The position numbers were made by a program, and so were the translations under genes. Below, in pieces: positions 7,089 through 14,372 of a stretch of DNA of 35,349 nt. The notes beneath the pieces were generated by a model that saw nothing but the letters and a program-made list of their open reading frames with translations, had not been told where the DNA came from and did no database searches. Positions within the stretch are counted from its first letter, which is position 1. Each line of letters starts with the position of its first letter. Source of the stretch: a virus. The DNA lies in IMG/VR virus record IMGVR_UViG_3300047469_000404, positions 1-35,349 of that record; one strand, written 5' to 3'.

Positions 7089-7498
7089 ATCGGCGCAATC
7101 TTGATCTATCAAAGATCCATATCGCCAAGAAGGATTTGGCACTGGATGAGGACACCTACCGGGCAATGCTCCAGAGAGTTGCTGGAGTGAGTTCGGCAAA
7201 GGATTTATCACCACTGAAAACCTCGGCCGTACTCACGGAGCTGGTGCGCTTGGGGTGGAAGCCAAAGAAAGCTAAGGTAGGTAGAGCAGCACCAAAAGTT
7301 GCACCTGATCGGGAAAAGTTGGTTAGCAAAATCGAAGCCTTCCTGGCCGAAGCTGGGCGTGAGTGGGCTTATGCCGATGGCATGGCTCTGCGAATGTTCA
7401 AGGTCGAACGGGTGGAGTGGCTGGATGCTCGTCAACTCGGGAGCATGGTGTCGGCGCTCACCTACGATGCCAAACGGAATGGGAGGCCGATACAGTGA
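7085..7498 (+). CDS. gemA: GemA/gp16 family protein
   Basis: 137-residue member of the GemA (Mu gp16, DUF1018) family. The family signature is clear at the N-terminus: 'IHIAKKDLALDEDTYRAML', then 'RVAGVSSAKDLSP' and 'LVRLGWKPKK'. The C-terminal half (about 75-137) is a second helical domain. Mu GemA modulates host gene expression and DNA topology (genes for gyrase-type functions); that role is carried over from Mu and is not visible here. Ribosome site GAGGAG at 7075-7080; start overlaps the previous stop (ATGA), and the end overlaps the GTG of the activator gene. Confidence 0.9.
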   Translation: MNRRNLDLSKIHIAKKDLALDEDTYRAMLQRVAGVSSAKDLSPLKTSAVLTELVRLGWKPKKAKVGRAAPKVAPDREKLVSKIEAFLAEAGREWAYADGMALRMFKVERVEWLDARQLGSMVSALTYDAKRNGRPIQ

Positions 7499-7938
7499 GC
7501 AATGACCAGTTATTTGCTGATGACAGTGACAAGCTTGATCCCAAGAAAGTCTTGGCCCATATGGAAGATCCAATCGTCTCCGCTCGATGGGAGGGGAATT
7601 TAAAGGAGATGGTGGAGCTCGCTGAATTTGAGCTGTTGAAAAGGCTTCCAGAAAAGCCCGAGGCTGTACCCGAAATCGCCCGTGCAGTCGTGTTCTCGAT
7701 CTGCTCCACCATGGGTGGCTCAGTGATTTATCTGCCGCGTGGAGAATCGCTCAAGCGGGCTATGCGAGACGCTGAAATCTACCGTGAATGGTTGGATGCC
7801 GGAGCACAACCTCATGAGCTGGTGCGCAAGTATCAGCTTTCCTCAGCCATCATCTACGGCATCATTAAGCGTCAACGGGGATTGCATAGACAGAACGGTC
7901 CTGACTTGTTTGGCTTTGAGCAGGAAACCATCCACTGA
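7495..7938 (+). CDS. mor: Mor/C-family transcription activator
   Basis: 147-residue activator of the Mor/C family, which binds promoters without good -35 boxes and recruits RNA polymerase to middle or late genes. The dimerisation region (about 55-95) contains 'GGSVIYLPRGESL' (74-86). A helix-turn-helix at about 105-128 (AQPHELVRKYQLSSAIIYGI) forms the DNA-binding end. Mu Mor is 129 residues. The GTG at 7495 is chosen because GGGAGG (7481-7486) lies 8 bases upstream and it overlaps the gemA stop; an upstream extension to 7363 would overlap gemA widely. No second Mor/C gene is seen, so this one activator may do the work of both Mor and C. Confidence 0.9.
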   Translation: MSNDQLFADDSDKLDPKKVLAHMEDPIVSARWEGNLKEMVELAEFELLKRLPEKPEAVPEIARAVVFSICSTMGGSVIYLPRGESLKRAMRDAEIYREWLDAGAQPHELVRKYQLSSAIIYGIIKRQRGLHRQNGPDLFGFEQETIH

Positions 7939-7941
7939 TAG

Positions 7942-7958
7942 CATTGCACCCTGCAATG
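7942..7958. promoter_or_regulatory. 7-bp perfect inverted repeat after the activator gene
   Basis: CATTGCA and TGCAATG are separated by CCC. The repeat sits between the activator stop codon and the intrinsic terminator. It could be an extra transcript-end hairpin or a binding site for a dimeric regulator such as the Mor-type protein. No experiment or homology separates these options. Confidence 0.4.
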
Positions 7959-7968
7959 TAAGTCCACC

Positions 7969-7994
7969 AAACCCCCGCCCGTGCGGGGGTTTTT
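7969..7994 (+). terminator. Intrinsic terminator ending the early operon
   Basis: A 10-bp stem (7969-7978 with 7983-7992, core CCCCCGC/GCGGGGG) with a 4-base loop and a run of five T at 7990-7994. It separates the early genes from the lysis and head genes, so transcription of the latter needs a new promoter in 7995-8072, presumably driven by the Mor-type activator. Confidence 0.9.
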
Positions 7995-8038
7995 CTTGTC
8001 TGAATAAGAAACTCGATCACTTCCTCTAAGGCGCGAAC

Positions 8039-8068
8039 CTAGCCCGGTACTTCTTACCGACGGGTTAG
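8039..8068 (+). promoter_or_regulatory. Imperfect dyad/hairpin just upstream of the first late gene
   Basis: The arms CTAGCCCGGTA (8039-8049) and TACCGACGGGTTAG (8055-8068) can form 11 pairs with a 3-base bulge and a 5-base loop. It ends four bases before the ATG at 8073, where a ribosome site would be expected, so it may be an activator site, an RNA leader structure limiting translation, or both. No good sigma-70 -10/-35 pair was found in 7995-8038. Confidence 0.4.
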
Positions 8069-8072
8069 CGCC

Positions 8073-8390
8073 ATGCCAGCTCCAGTTCCTACATCGCCGC
8101 GTGCATTCGCTGCTCAGATCCTTGAGGGCGTGTCGCCCTGCGAGTCGATTCTTGATCGCTGCCCAGTTGAATGGCGTGACCTGGTCATGGATCACGTTCG
8201 CGTGGCTCAGGACAGGCGAGACATGAACGTCGCCCGTCAGCAGAAGTTTCGGCCCCTGGCCAAAGCACCGAGCCCACAAACCACCACCTACCAGGAGCAG
8301 CACCTGGGGCGCGGCAATCCTGTAGTTGCAGCTGCGCACCTGGCCGCTGTCCGAGCCTCCCTCAACTCCAATCGAGTAACCACGCAATGA
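8073..8390 (+). CDS. Hypothetical protein at the start of the late operon
   Basis: 105-residue protein without a recognised family. The N-terminal half is helical (FAAQILEGVSPCESILDR, EWRDLVMDHVRVAQ); the C-terminal half is proline- and glutamine-rich and then helical (NPVVAAAHLAAVRASL). It occupies the place of Mu gene C but shows no Mor/C signature. It lacks a clear Shine-Dalgarno sequence and is preceded by a stable dyad. The following holin-like gene overlaps its stop by ATGA. Confidence 0.6.
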   Translation: MPAPVPTSPRAFAAQILEGVSPCESILDRCPVEWRDLVMDHVRVAQDRRDMNVARQQKFRPLAKAPSPQTTTYQEQHLGRGNPVVAAAHLAAVRASLNSNRVTTQ

Positions 8391-8680
8391 CCTTCCGAAA
8401 TTCTGGACGGCGTCCCCGTGCGCCGCGTATGACCGATTGGACGGTAATTACCGTCCTGCTGATTATCGCGCTGGGCATGATCGCGCCAACCAAGTTGGCA
8501 GTGATCCTTTATAAGGCCGGGTTGGTAACTGGTGGCGGCGTCCTGGGCTACTGGATCGACCGTGCGTTGTTCCCCTACGCCAGGCCGAACCAGGTCAACC
8601 GCACACATCAACCATGGGCCGGCCTGCGTCGGGCAATCGTGGTACTCGCTTGTGTTCTTGGCCTGACGCTGGGGCTTTGA
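8387..8680 (+). CDS. Putative holin
   Basis: 97-residue small membrane protein. Hydrophobic segments lie at about residues 18-35 (TVITVLLIIALGMI), 38-60 (LAVILYKAGLVTGGGVLGYW) and 82-97 (IVVLACVLGLTLGL). It resembles the putative holins of Mu-like phages and lies directly before a transglycosylase and spanins, so a role in timing membrane opening is likely. A second in-frame ATG at 8429 (residue 15) would drop the basic leader (RRPRAPR), an arrangement similar to dual-start holins in which the longer form inhibits. That last point is inference. Confidence 0.75.
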   Translation: MTFRNSGRRPRAPRMTDWTVITVLLIIALGMIAPTKLAVILYKAGLVTGGGVLGYWIDRALFPYARPNQVNRTHQPWAGLRRAIVVLACVLGLTLGL

Positions 8681-8682
8681 CT

Positions 8683-9315
8683 ATGAGGCGATACCTGTTT
8701 TTGATACCGGCTGCCGTTATCGGGCTAGTGATTGGGATGGCCTTTTGCGACGTGGCTCGTGCCGAAATCCCGATGCAGGCCGAACACTACCGGCGCGATC
8801 TGTCCCGCATTGCACAAGCAGAGTGGGGACTGGATGCACCAGTTGCCACCTTCGCTGCTCAGGTTCACCAGGAAAGCCGCTGGAAGTTTGATGCGAAATC
8901 TCCGGTAGGTGCGCAAGGCTTGGGCCAGGTGATGCCCTCGACCGCCACTTGGCTTGCTGAGCTGTTCCCTAAAGCGCTCGGCAAAGTTGAGCCTTACAAC
9001 CCCACCTGGTCACTACAGGCTTTGGTCAGTTACGACCGCTGGCTGGCTGACCGAATCAAGGCACGGACCCCGTGTGAGCAAGGCGGCATGTTTCTGTCTA
9101 GCTACAACGGCGGGCTGGGTTGGTTGATCCGTGACCGCAAGTTGGCATCGGCTAAGGGCGCCGATCCGCTGGCTTGGTTCGGCTCCATCGAGCGATTTAA
9201 CGCTGGCCGCTCTGCGGCGAACTTCAAAGAAAACCGGCAATACCCACGCCTCATCTTGCTGCGATGGGAACGCATCTATGTCGATGCCGGATGGGGTAAA
9301 GGGTTATGCCAATGA
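8683..9315 (+). CDS. Secreted lytic transglycosylase endolysin (SLT)
   Basis: 210-residue peptidoglycan-cleaving enzyme. It has a signal peptide or signal anchor (hydrophobic 4-22, possible cleavage after AFCDVARA at about 27). The catalytic glutamate is probably E64 in 'VHQESRWKF', followed by the SLT motif 'VGAQGLGQVMPSTATW' (75-90) and 'FLSSYNGGLGW'. In Mu the equivalent lysin (gp22) breaks the cell wall at lysis. The ATG at 8683 is chosen because an upstream extension would run through the holin-like gene and would place the signal peptide internally. The stop overlaps the i-spanin ATG (ATGA). Confidence 0.9.
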   Translation: MRRYLFLIPAAVIGLVIGMAFCDVARAEIPMQAEHYRRDLSRIAQAEWGLDAPVATFAAQVHQESRWKFDAKSPVGAQGLGQVMPSTATWLAELFPKALGKVEPYNPTWSLQALVSYDRWLADRIKARTPCEQGGMFLSSYNGGLGWLIRDRKLASAKGADPLAWFGSIERFNAGRSAANFKENRQYPRLILLRWERIYVDAGWGKGLCQ

Positions 9316-9941
9316 AGGAAACGCTTAAGTGGTTTGCGCCGCTGCTGATCGCGGTGGTTTTGATCTCCGCCGCTCTCCTGTTCATCGGGAACACCCGCCA
9401 GGCCGGTTATGACGAAGGGTACATAGCTGGGAAGGCCGAAGGCGCGGAGGCCTATCAAAAGCTTAAAGACGAGGTCCAGGGCGAACGCCTGGAGCTGGCA
9501 AGCGACGCTCTGGCGAAAGCTCAGGCCGCTGCCAAATCGCTCCAGGAGCAAACCAAGCGTGGCGATGACTTGGCCACCCGGCTCACCACCACCAAAGACG
9601 AGTTTCGCCGAAACACCGACAAGCTTACTGGGGAGATAAACCGTGTCACGACTCTATATCGCCGCACCTTGGATGCGCTGCCTGAGCCTCTGCCTACTGC
9701 TGTGTTCACTACCGGCTTTGTCCGCGTGTGGAACCAAAGCCTTAACCCAACCGCAGTGCGTGCCAGACAGCCCGCCAGCGGATCTGCTGCGACCTCCGGA
9801 GACCCCGGAGCCGCTGACGACCTCGACAGCGGAATAACTCCGGCTGTCCTTCTGAACAACCAAGTGCGCAACAGCGAGAAGCACGCCTCTTGCCGCGCTC
9901 AGCTCACAAGCCTGATCGAGTATTACACCCATGGACGTTGA
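9312..9941 (+). CDS. Rz-like inner-membrane spanin
   Basis: 209-residue protein with an N-terminal membrane anchor (about 9-27, PLLIAVVLISAALLFIG) and a long periplasmic coiled coil (about 40-115, for example LASDALAKAQAAAKSLQEQT). This is the layout of the Rz i-spanin, which joins an o-spanin lipoprotein to fuse inner and outer membranes in the last step of lysis. ATG 9312 is preferred to 9306 because the AAAGGG site (9298-9303) is better spaced and it overlaps the lysin stop. A lipoprotein gene is nested in another frame of its second half. Confidence 0.8.
   Translation: MKETLKWFAPLLIAVVLISAALLFIGNTRQAGYDEGYIAGKAEGAEAYQKLKDEVQGERLELASDALAKAQAAAKSLQEQTKRGDDLATRLTTTKDEFRRNTDKLTGEINRVTTLYRRTLDALPEPLPTAVFTTGFVRVWNQSLNPTAVRARQPASGSAATSGDPGAADDLDSGITPAVLLNNQVRNSEKHASCRAQLTSLIEYYTHGR
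9643..9837 (+). CDS. Rz1-like o-spanin lipoprotein nested inside the i-spanin gene
   Basis: 64-residue, proline-rich lipoprotein encoded in another frame of the i-spanin gene. It has a signal sequence with a lipobox LPALSAC (lipidated cysteine at residue 29), then a short proline-rich tail with PPADLLRPPETPEP. Size, lipobox, proline content and nesting all match Rz1-type outer-membrane spanins. The GTG start at 9643 is preceded by GGGGAG at 9630-9635, a good ribosome site located inside the host gene, which supports genuine translation. Confidence 0.85.
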   Translation: MSRLYIAAPWMRCLSLCLLLCSLPALSACGTKALTQPQCVPDSPPADLLRPPETPEPLTTSTAE

Positions 9942-10146
9942 TGACCGCGCCACCGAAGTTGAGGAAGCGCATCGAGAAGCCGCTTTAGCGGCGCATTTGG
10001 CACAAGCAAAACAACCCGCACGACCATCCTCTTTCCACTGTGAGGATTGCGGGGTCGCAATTCCAGAGCCGCGCCGCGTTGCTGTACCAGGTGTGTCGCT
10101 TTGCGTGGATTGCAAATCCATTCATGAGCACCTGGGGCGCAAATGA
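9931..10146 (+). CDS. TraR/DksA-type C4 zinc finger protein
   Basis: 71-residue protein with an N-terminal helix (ATEVEEAHREAALAAHLAQA) and a C4 zinc finger: C-x2-C, 17 residues, C-x2-C (HCEDCGVAIP ... SLCVDCKSIHE). This is the TraR/DksA short form, whose members bind the RNA polymerase secondary channel and change promoter choice; phage versions are common between lysis and packaging genes. The start overlaps the i-spanin end by 11 bases and its end overlaps the next ATG. The polymerase target is inferred from the family. Confidence 0.85.
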   Translation: MDVDDRATEVEEAHREAALAAHLAQAKQPARPSSFHCEDCGVAIPEPRRVAVPGVSLCVDCKSIHEHLGRK

Positions 10147-10451
10147 ACATGATCGAAATGCCGGTGTGGCAACTGATTGCCTCAGCCGTGACCTTGTTGG
10201 GGATGTTCGCTGGCCTGGTCAAGCTGTTGCTCTCGCAGATGGAAGGCCGTCTGGATGAGCGTTTCGAACTCGTCGCAAAGGACTCCGAGCGCCTGCGCCA
10301 GGTCGAACTCGGCTTGGAGCGACTCCGAGGTGAAATGCCGCTGCACTACGTGCGTCGGGAAGACTACGTGCGCAACCAAACAGTCATCGAGGCCAAGCTC
10401 GACGCCCTGGCCCTAAAGTTCGAAAACGTTCAGCTCAAAGGAAAATTGTAA
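10143..10451 (+). CDS. Membrane-anchored coiled-coil protein (Mu gp25-like position)
   Basis: 102-residue protein with one membrane segment (about 9-29, LIASAVTLLGMFAGLVKLLL) and a charged helical tail predicted to be coiled coil (MEGRLDERFELVAKDSERLR to 102). It resembles the short DUF2730-type proteins found at the Mu gp25 position, but the function is unknown. ATGA-type overlap with the zinc finger gene and TAATG-type overlap with the next gene show it is in the late operon. Confidence 0.7.
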   Translation: MNMIEMPVWQLIASAVTLLGMFAGLVKLLLSQMEGRLDERFELVAKDSERLRQVELGLERLRGEMPLHYVRREDYVRNQTVIEAKLDALALKFENVQLKGKL

Positions 10452-10762
10452 TGAACATCGATCACGCGAAGGTCCGCCGCGAAACGCTGCGTTGGTACAT
10501 CCTCCTCACGCTCAACACGTCCCGTCCGGTTGATCCGAATGAAGCGGTGGTGCTCTCGACGATCCAGGGTATCTATCCCGACGCCACGCAACTTGAGCTG
10601 CGCCGTGAGTTGGACTATCTGAAAGATCGTTCTCTGGCGACGCTGAAGAAACAGCCGAGCGGTGTGTGGATCTGCGGCCTGACCCACTATGGCGTGGACA
10701 TTGCCGAGTACACCATCGACTGCAATCCCGGCATTGCCCGGCCTGAAAAGTACTGGTCCTGA
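10451..10762 (+). CDS. Mu gp26-like small protein
   Basis: 103-residue protein with a winged-helix appearance: helix 'RETLRWYILLTLNTSRP', then 'LRRELDYLKDRSLATLKKQP' and the wing-like 'GVWICGLTHYGVDIAEYTID'. Position between the gp25-like protein and the small terminase matches Mu gp26, whose role is not established. A TAATG overlap joins it to the previous gene; three bases separate it from the small terminase gene. Confidence 0.7.
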   Translation: MNIDHAKVRRETLRWYILLTLNTSRPVDPNEAVVLSTIQGIYPDATQLELRRELDYLKDRSLATLKKQPSGVWICGLTHYGVDIAEYTIDCNPGIARPEKYWS

Positions 10763-10765
10763 CTT

Positions 10766-11278
10766 ATGCCTCCGCGTAGCAAAGTGGCCGCGCTGCCGGC
10801 CCAGGTGAAAACATGGCTCGATCACTCTTTGGTCGAGTCGAACTTTTCTGGCTATGAATCTCTTTCCGCTGAGTTGGAGAGCCGTGGCTACTCCATTGGC
10901 AAAAGCGCGCTTCACCGTTATGGGTCGGAATTTGAGGTAAAGCTGGCCTCGCTCAAGCTGGCTTCGGAGCAGGCAAAGGCCGTAGTCCAGGCGGCGCCCG
11001 ATGACGAAGGCGCGGTCAACGAAGCGCTCATGCGTCTGGTGCAGGAACACCTGTTCAAGTTGTTGATGGCCGATGATGGAAAGATGGATCTGCCCAAGGT
11101 GGCCAAGGCTGTTGCCGAGCTTGGCCGTGCATCTGTTGTCCAGAAAAAATGGCAAGCCGAGTTCCGGGACAAGGCCGAAGCGGCGGCCAGCAAGGTAGAG
11201 AAAATCGCGAAGAAAGGCGGCTTGAATCAAGCGACCGTCGATGAAATCCGGCGCGAGATTCTCGGGATGGCATCGTGA
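10766..11278 (+). CDS. Terminase small subunit (Mu gp27, DUF3486)
   Basis: 170-residue protein of the DUF3486 family. It starts with a basic DNA-binding region (PPRSKVAALPAQVKTWLDHS, then YESLSAELESRGYSIGKSAL), followed by long helices (about 60-145). It is the DNA-recognition subunit of the packaging motor, expected to select the pac site near the phage left end. It lies immediately upstream of the large terminase, whose GTG overlaps its stop. Length agrees with Mu gp27 relatives. Confidence 0.88.
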   Translation: MPPRSKVAALPAQVKTWLDHSLVESNFSGYESLSAELESRGYSIGKSALHRYGSEFEVKLASLKLASEQAKAVVQAAPDDEGAVNEALMRLVQEHLFKLLMADDGKMDLPKVAKAVAELGRASVVQKKWQAEFRDKAEAAASKVEKIAKKGGLNQATVDEIRREILGMAS

Positions 11279-12828
11279 GTTTTCCCCTAGTCCTGGACAG
11301 CACTGCGACTCTTTTAGCGCCGGCCGTGCTGCTGGACTATCAGAAAGAGTGGATCGGCATTCGTGCTCCGCTCAAGGTCGGCGAAAAATCCAGGCGGATC
11401 GGTCTCACCTGGGCGGAAGCTGCCGACAATGTGTTGGTGGCTGCCGCCGAAAAGCCAGCTGGTGGTCAGACGGTTTATTACTTGGGCTACAACCAGGACA
11501 TGACCGTGGAGTACATCCAGGCCTGCGCTATGTGGGCACGGGCTTACAACTATGCCGCCGAGGAAATAGAAGAAGGCATCTGGCCGGACAGTGACCCGGA
11601 CAAGCACATTAAGACCTACACCATCGCGTTTCCCAGCGGACACCGAATCGTTGCACTCACCAGTCGCCCATCTAACTTGCGTGGCCGTCAGGGTGTGGTC
11701 GTGATCGACGAGGCTGCGTTTCACCAGGATCTAGCCGAACTGCTGAAAGCCGCATTGGCTCTGCTCATCTGGGGCGGCGAAGTCCATGTCATTAGTACAC
11801 ACGACGGCACCGAGAACGCTTTTAACGAACTGATTAACGACATCCGAGCAGGCAAGCGCAAGGGGGCGCTGTTTCGCTGCCCTTTTCGTGAAGCTGTCGA
11901 GGACGGACTTTATCGGCGGGTATGTCTACGCAAGGGCATCGAATACGATCCCGAAGAGGAAGCCGAATGGGTCCAGGATGTCTACGACTTCTACGGCGAT
12001 GCAGCTGACGAGGAGCTGGACTGCATACCTTCTCAAGGTGGTGGTGCGTTTCTCAGCCTGGCCTTGGTCGAGCAGCGTAGTAACCGCGAAGTGCCAGTGT
12101 TACGCCTGGCATACCCGCAAGGGTATGAAACCACCGAAGAACACTTGCGCCTGGCTGAGTCGTTGGAGTGGTGCGAAGAGCATTTAAAGCCATTACTTGC
12201 AGCTATCCCACTGGACGTTCAAAGCTTCTATGGGATGGACTTCGGGCGCTCCGGCGACCTCTCTGTGATCTGGCCCTTGGTCAAAGAACAGAACCTACGC
12301 AAACGCACTCCCTTTGTGCTTGAGCTGCGCAACGTGCCGTTCAAGCAACAGCTTCAGATCAAGTTCTACATTCTCGATCGTTTGCCCAACTTCCATAAAG
12401 GTGCAGACGATGCCAGAGGCAACGGCTCTCAGCTGTCGGAAGACACTGCCATTAAGTACGGCTTCAATCGCATTGAACGCGTGATGCTGACCGAGGGTTG
12501 GTATCGGGACAACATGCCGCTGTTTAAAGCCGCGTTAGAAGACGACACCTTCTATGACATTCCGGCCGATAAAGATGTGGTGAGCGATGTGCGCGCCTTT
12601 CGCATGGTCAAGGGTGTGGCTCGTATTCCGGAAAAGCGCACCAACGAAAAAGGCGAAAAGGCCGGACCCAAGCGGCATGGTGACGCCGGTATCGCGGCCG
12701 TCCTTGCTGACTATGCCTCGCGTCAAGAAATTGAGATTTTCGAATATCACCGCGTCCCGCCCGCTGCTCAGCATGACCGCACGGTCAAGAGTGGTGCCGG
12801 ATGGCGCTCCAAGAAAGGCATCTGGTAA
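11275..12828 (+). CDS. Terminase large subunit (Mu gp28)
   Basis: 517-residue packaging motor. The ATPase half has an adenine/arginine region (KSRRIGLTWAEA, 38-49) and Walker B with catalytic glutamate (VVVIDEAAF, 141-149), then a coupling-type motif (VISTHDG). The nuclease half has the first acidic residue of the RNase H fold at D322 (YGMDFGRSGDLS) and a late acidic cluster near 'KRHGDAGIAAVLA'. It drives DNA into the prohead and cuts headfuls, so host DNA flanking the prophage is packaged as in Mu. The GTG start overlaps the small terminase stop. Length is typical of gp28 (about 550). Confidence 0.93.
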   Translation: MSFPLVLDSTATLLAPAVLLDYQKEWIGIRAPLKVGEKSRRIGLTWAEAADNVLVAAAEKPAGGQTVYYLGYNQDMTVEYIQACAMWARAYNYAAEEIEEGIWPDSDPDKHIKTYTIAFPSGHRIVALTSRPSNLRGRQGVVVIDEAAFHQDLAELLKAALALLIWGGEVHVISTHDGTENAFNELINDIRAGKRKGALFRCPFREAVEDGLYRRVCLRKGIEYDPEEEAEWVQDVYDFYGDAADEELDCIPSQGGGAFLSLALVEQRSNREVPVLRLAYPQGYETTEEHLRLAESLEWCEEHLKPLLAAIPLDVQSFYGMDFGRSGDLSVIWPLVKEQNLRKRTPFVLELRNVPFKQQLQIKFYILDRLPNFHKGADDARGNGSQLSEDTAIKYGFNRIERVMLTEGWYRDNMPLFKAALEDDTFYDIPADKDVVSDVRAFRMVKGVARIPEKRTNEKGEKAGPKRHGDAGIAAVLADYASRQEIEIFEYHRVPPAAQHDRTVKSGAGWRSKKGIW

Positions 12829-14372
12829 TGGCTCAGTCACGCATTGTCGACCAGCACGGTCGGCCAATCCAATTCGACCAGCTCACTGCTGAGCTTGCAG
12901 CTCCCAAAGTGACCGGAGTACGGCAAGTTTGGCACTCGTCAGTTGCCAGCGGCCTGACACCCGAGCGCCTCGCGAGAATCCTGCAGGACGCCGCCGAGGG
13001 CACAGCGCTGGACTATTTGACTTTGGCCGAGGAGATGGAGGAGCGCGATCTGCATTACGCCTCCGTCTTGGGCACGCGCAAGTTGGCGGTGGCGGGTCTT
13101 AATATTCGAGTGGAAGCAGCGTCCGACGAAACCGAGGACATCCGTCGGGCAGATGCCGTGCGTGAGGTGGTCTCTTCGGCCGAATTTGGCGAGCTGCAGA
13201 GCGAAGCTGTCGATGCCTTGGGCAAAGGCTATTCCGTAAGTGAGATCATGTGGGATCGAAGCGGTAAGACATGGATGCCCGACCGGTTCGAGACTCGGGA
13301 TCAGCGCTTCTTCCAGTTTGACCGCGAGACCGGTCGCGAGCTTCGGCTGCTCGATGAGGCCGATGTGCTCAATGGCATTGCGCTGGCCCCTTACAAGTTC
13401 ATCGTCCATTTACCCCGCATTCGTGCCGGGCTTCCAATCCGTGGCGGTTTGGCCAGGCTGGCGGCCGTCGCCTACATGTGCAAGGCATGGACCTGGAAGG
13501 ACTGGATGGGCTTCGCGGATATCTATGGCATTCCAATGCGCGTAGGCCGGTATGGTCCGAACGCAAGCAAGGATGACATTGGCGTCCTGCTTTCGGCTGT
13601 GGCCAACCTGGGCAGCGACGCTGCAGCGGTAATCCCGGACAGCATGAAGATCGATTTCCAGACGGCTGCAAACGTGGCCGGTGCCGGAGATTTCTTTAAA
13701 GGCTTGGCCGAATGGTGGGACAAGCAGGTCAGCAAGGCAGTCGTTGGCCAGACCATGAGTGCCGACGATGGTGCCAGCCTGGCGCAAGCCAAAGTCCACA
13801 ACGAAGTGCGGCTGGATCTGCTGGAAGCTGATGCCAAGGCGCTCAGCAACACCTTCAATCGGCAATTCGTTCGTCCGTTCTGTGATCTGAATTTTGCACC
13901 TGGTCGTCCTTACCCGAGGCTGATCGTCGATGTTCCGCAACCAGAAAATATTCAGCTACTTATAACGGCGCTGAAGGAGCTGGTGCCGCTTGGGCTTGAG
14001 GTAGAGCAGTCGGTCATCCTGGACAAGCTCAATTTGCCGTCCCCAGCTGAGGGCGCAAAGATCTTGGGCAAGGCTGCAGCGCCGACGCTTGCGACCGCGG
14101 CAAACCGAGAGCAGCCGACGAAGGTGGTCGATATAAAGGACGTGGTGGATAACCAGGTGAAGACTTTGGAGGCTGCAGCTGCAGCTCCTCTCGGCGATAT
14201 GGTTGACGCTATCCGCGAATTGCTTGATTCGGTCAGCAGCCTGGAAGAGTTTCGTGACCGCCTAATCGAGGTCTATCCCGATATGAATGCGGGTCAGCTC
14301 GCCGACGCGATGGCTGATGGGCTAGCTGCTGCCAGCTTGGCCGGCCGCTATGACGTGTTGAGGGGGCTCTAA
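12828..14372 (+). CDS. Portal protein (Mu gp29, DUF935)
   Basis: 514-residue DUF935 family portal protein forming the DNA gate of the capsid. The N-terminus (SRIVDQHGRPIQFDQLTAEL) and the central 'YMCKAWTWKDWMGFADIYGI' are typical of the family. The ATG at 12828 shares one base with the terminase stop (TAATG); an earlier in-frame start would overlap terminase. It ends in another TAATG overlap with the gpF gene, so terminase, portal and gpF are translationally linked. Confidence 0.93.
   Translation: MAQSRIVDQHGRPIQFDQLTAELAAPKVTGVRQVWHSSVASGLTPERLARILQDAAEGTALDYLTLAEEMEERDLHYASVLGTRKLAVAGLNIRVEAASDETEDIRRADAVREVVSSAEFGELQSEAVDALGKGYSVSEIMWDRSGKTWMPDRFETRDQRFFQFDRETGRELRLLDEADVLNGIALAPYKFIVHLPRIRAGLPIRGGLARLAAVAYMCKAWTWKDWMGFADIYGIPMRVGRYGPNASKDDIGVLLSAVANLGSDAAAVIPDSMKIDFQTAANVAGAGDFFKGLAEWWDKQVSKAVVGQTMSADDGASLAQAKVHNEVRLDLLEADAKALSNTFNRQFVRPFCDLNFAPGRPYPRLIVDVPQPENIQLLITALKELVPLGLEVEQSVILDKLNLPSPAEGAKILGKAAAPTLATAANREQPTKVVDIKDVVDNQVKTLEAAAAAPLGDMVDAIRELLDSVSSLEEFRDRLIEVYPDMNAGQLADAMADGLAAASLAGRYDVLRGL

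Noticed and set aside
7363-7494. Longer N-terminus for the Mor-type activator.
   Set aside because: It would overlap gemA by 136 bases, and GTG 7495 has a well-spaced GGGAGG.
8614-8682. Longer start for the lysin.
   Set aside because: It would bury the signal peptide inside the protein and overlap the holin-like gene.
10430-11230. Long minus-strand reading frame (266 codons).
   Set aside because: It lies opposite gp26- and gp27-like genes that have good ribosome spacing and family matches; it is a shadow frame in GC-rich DNA.
12004-12014. CTGACGAGG inside the terminase gene as a hammerhead core.
   Set aside because: No suitably placed GAAA, GUC or flanking stems; it is coding sequence.
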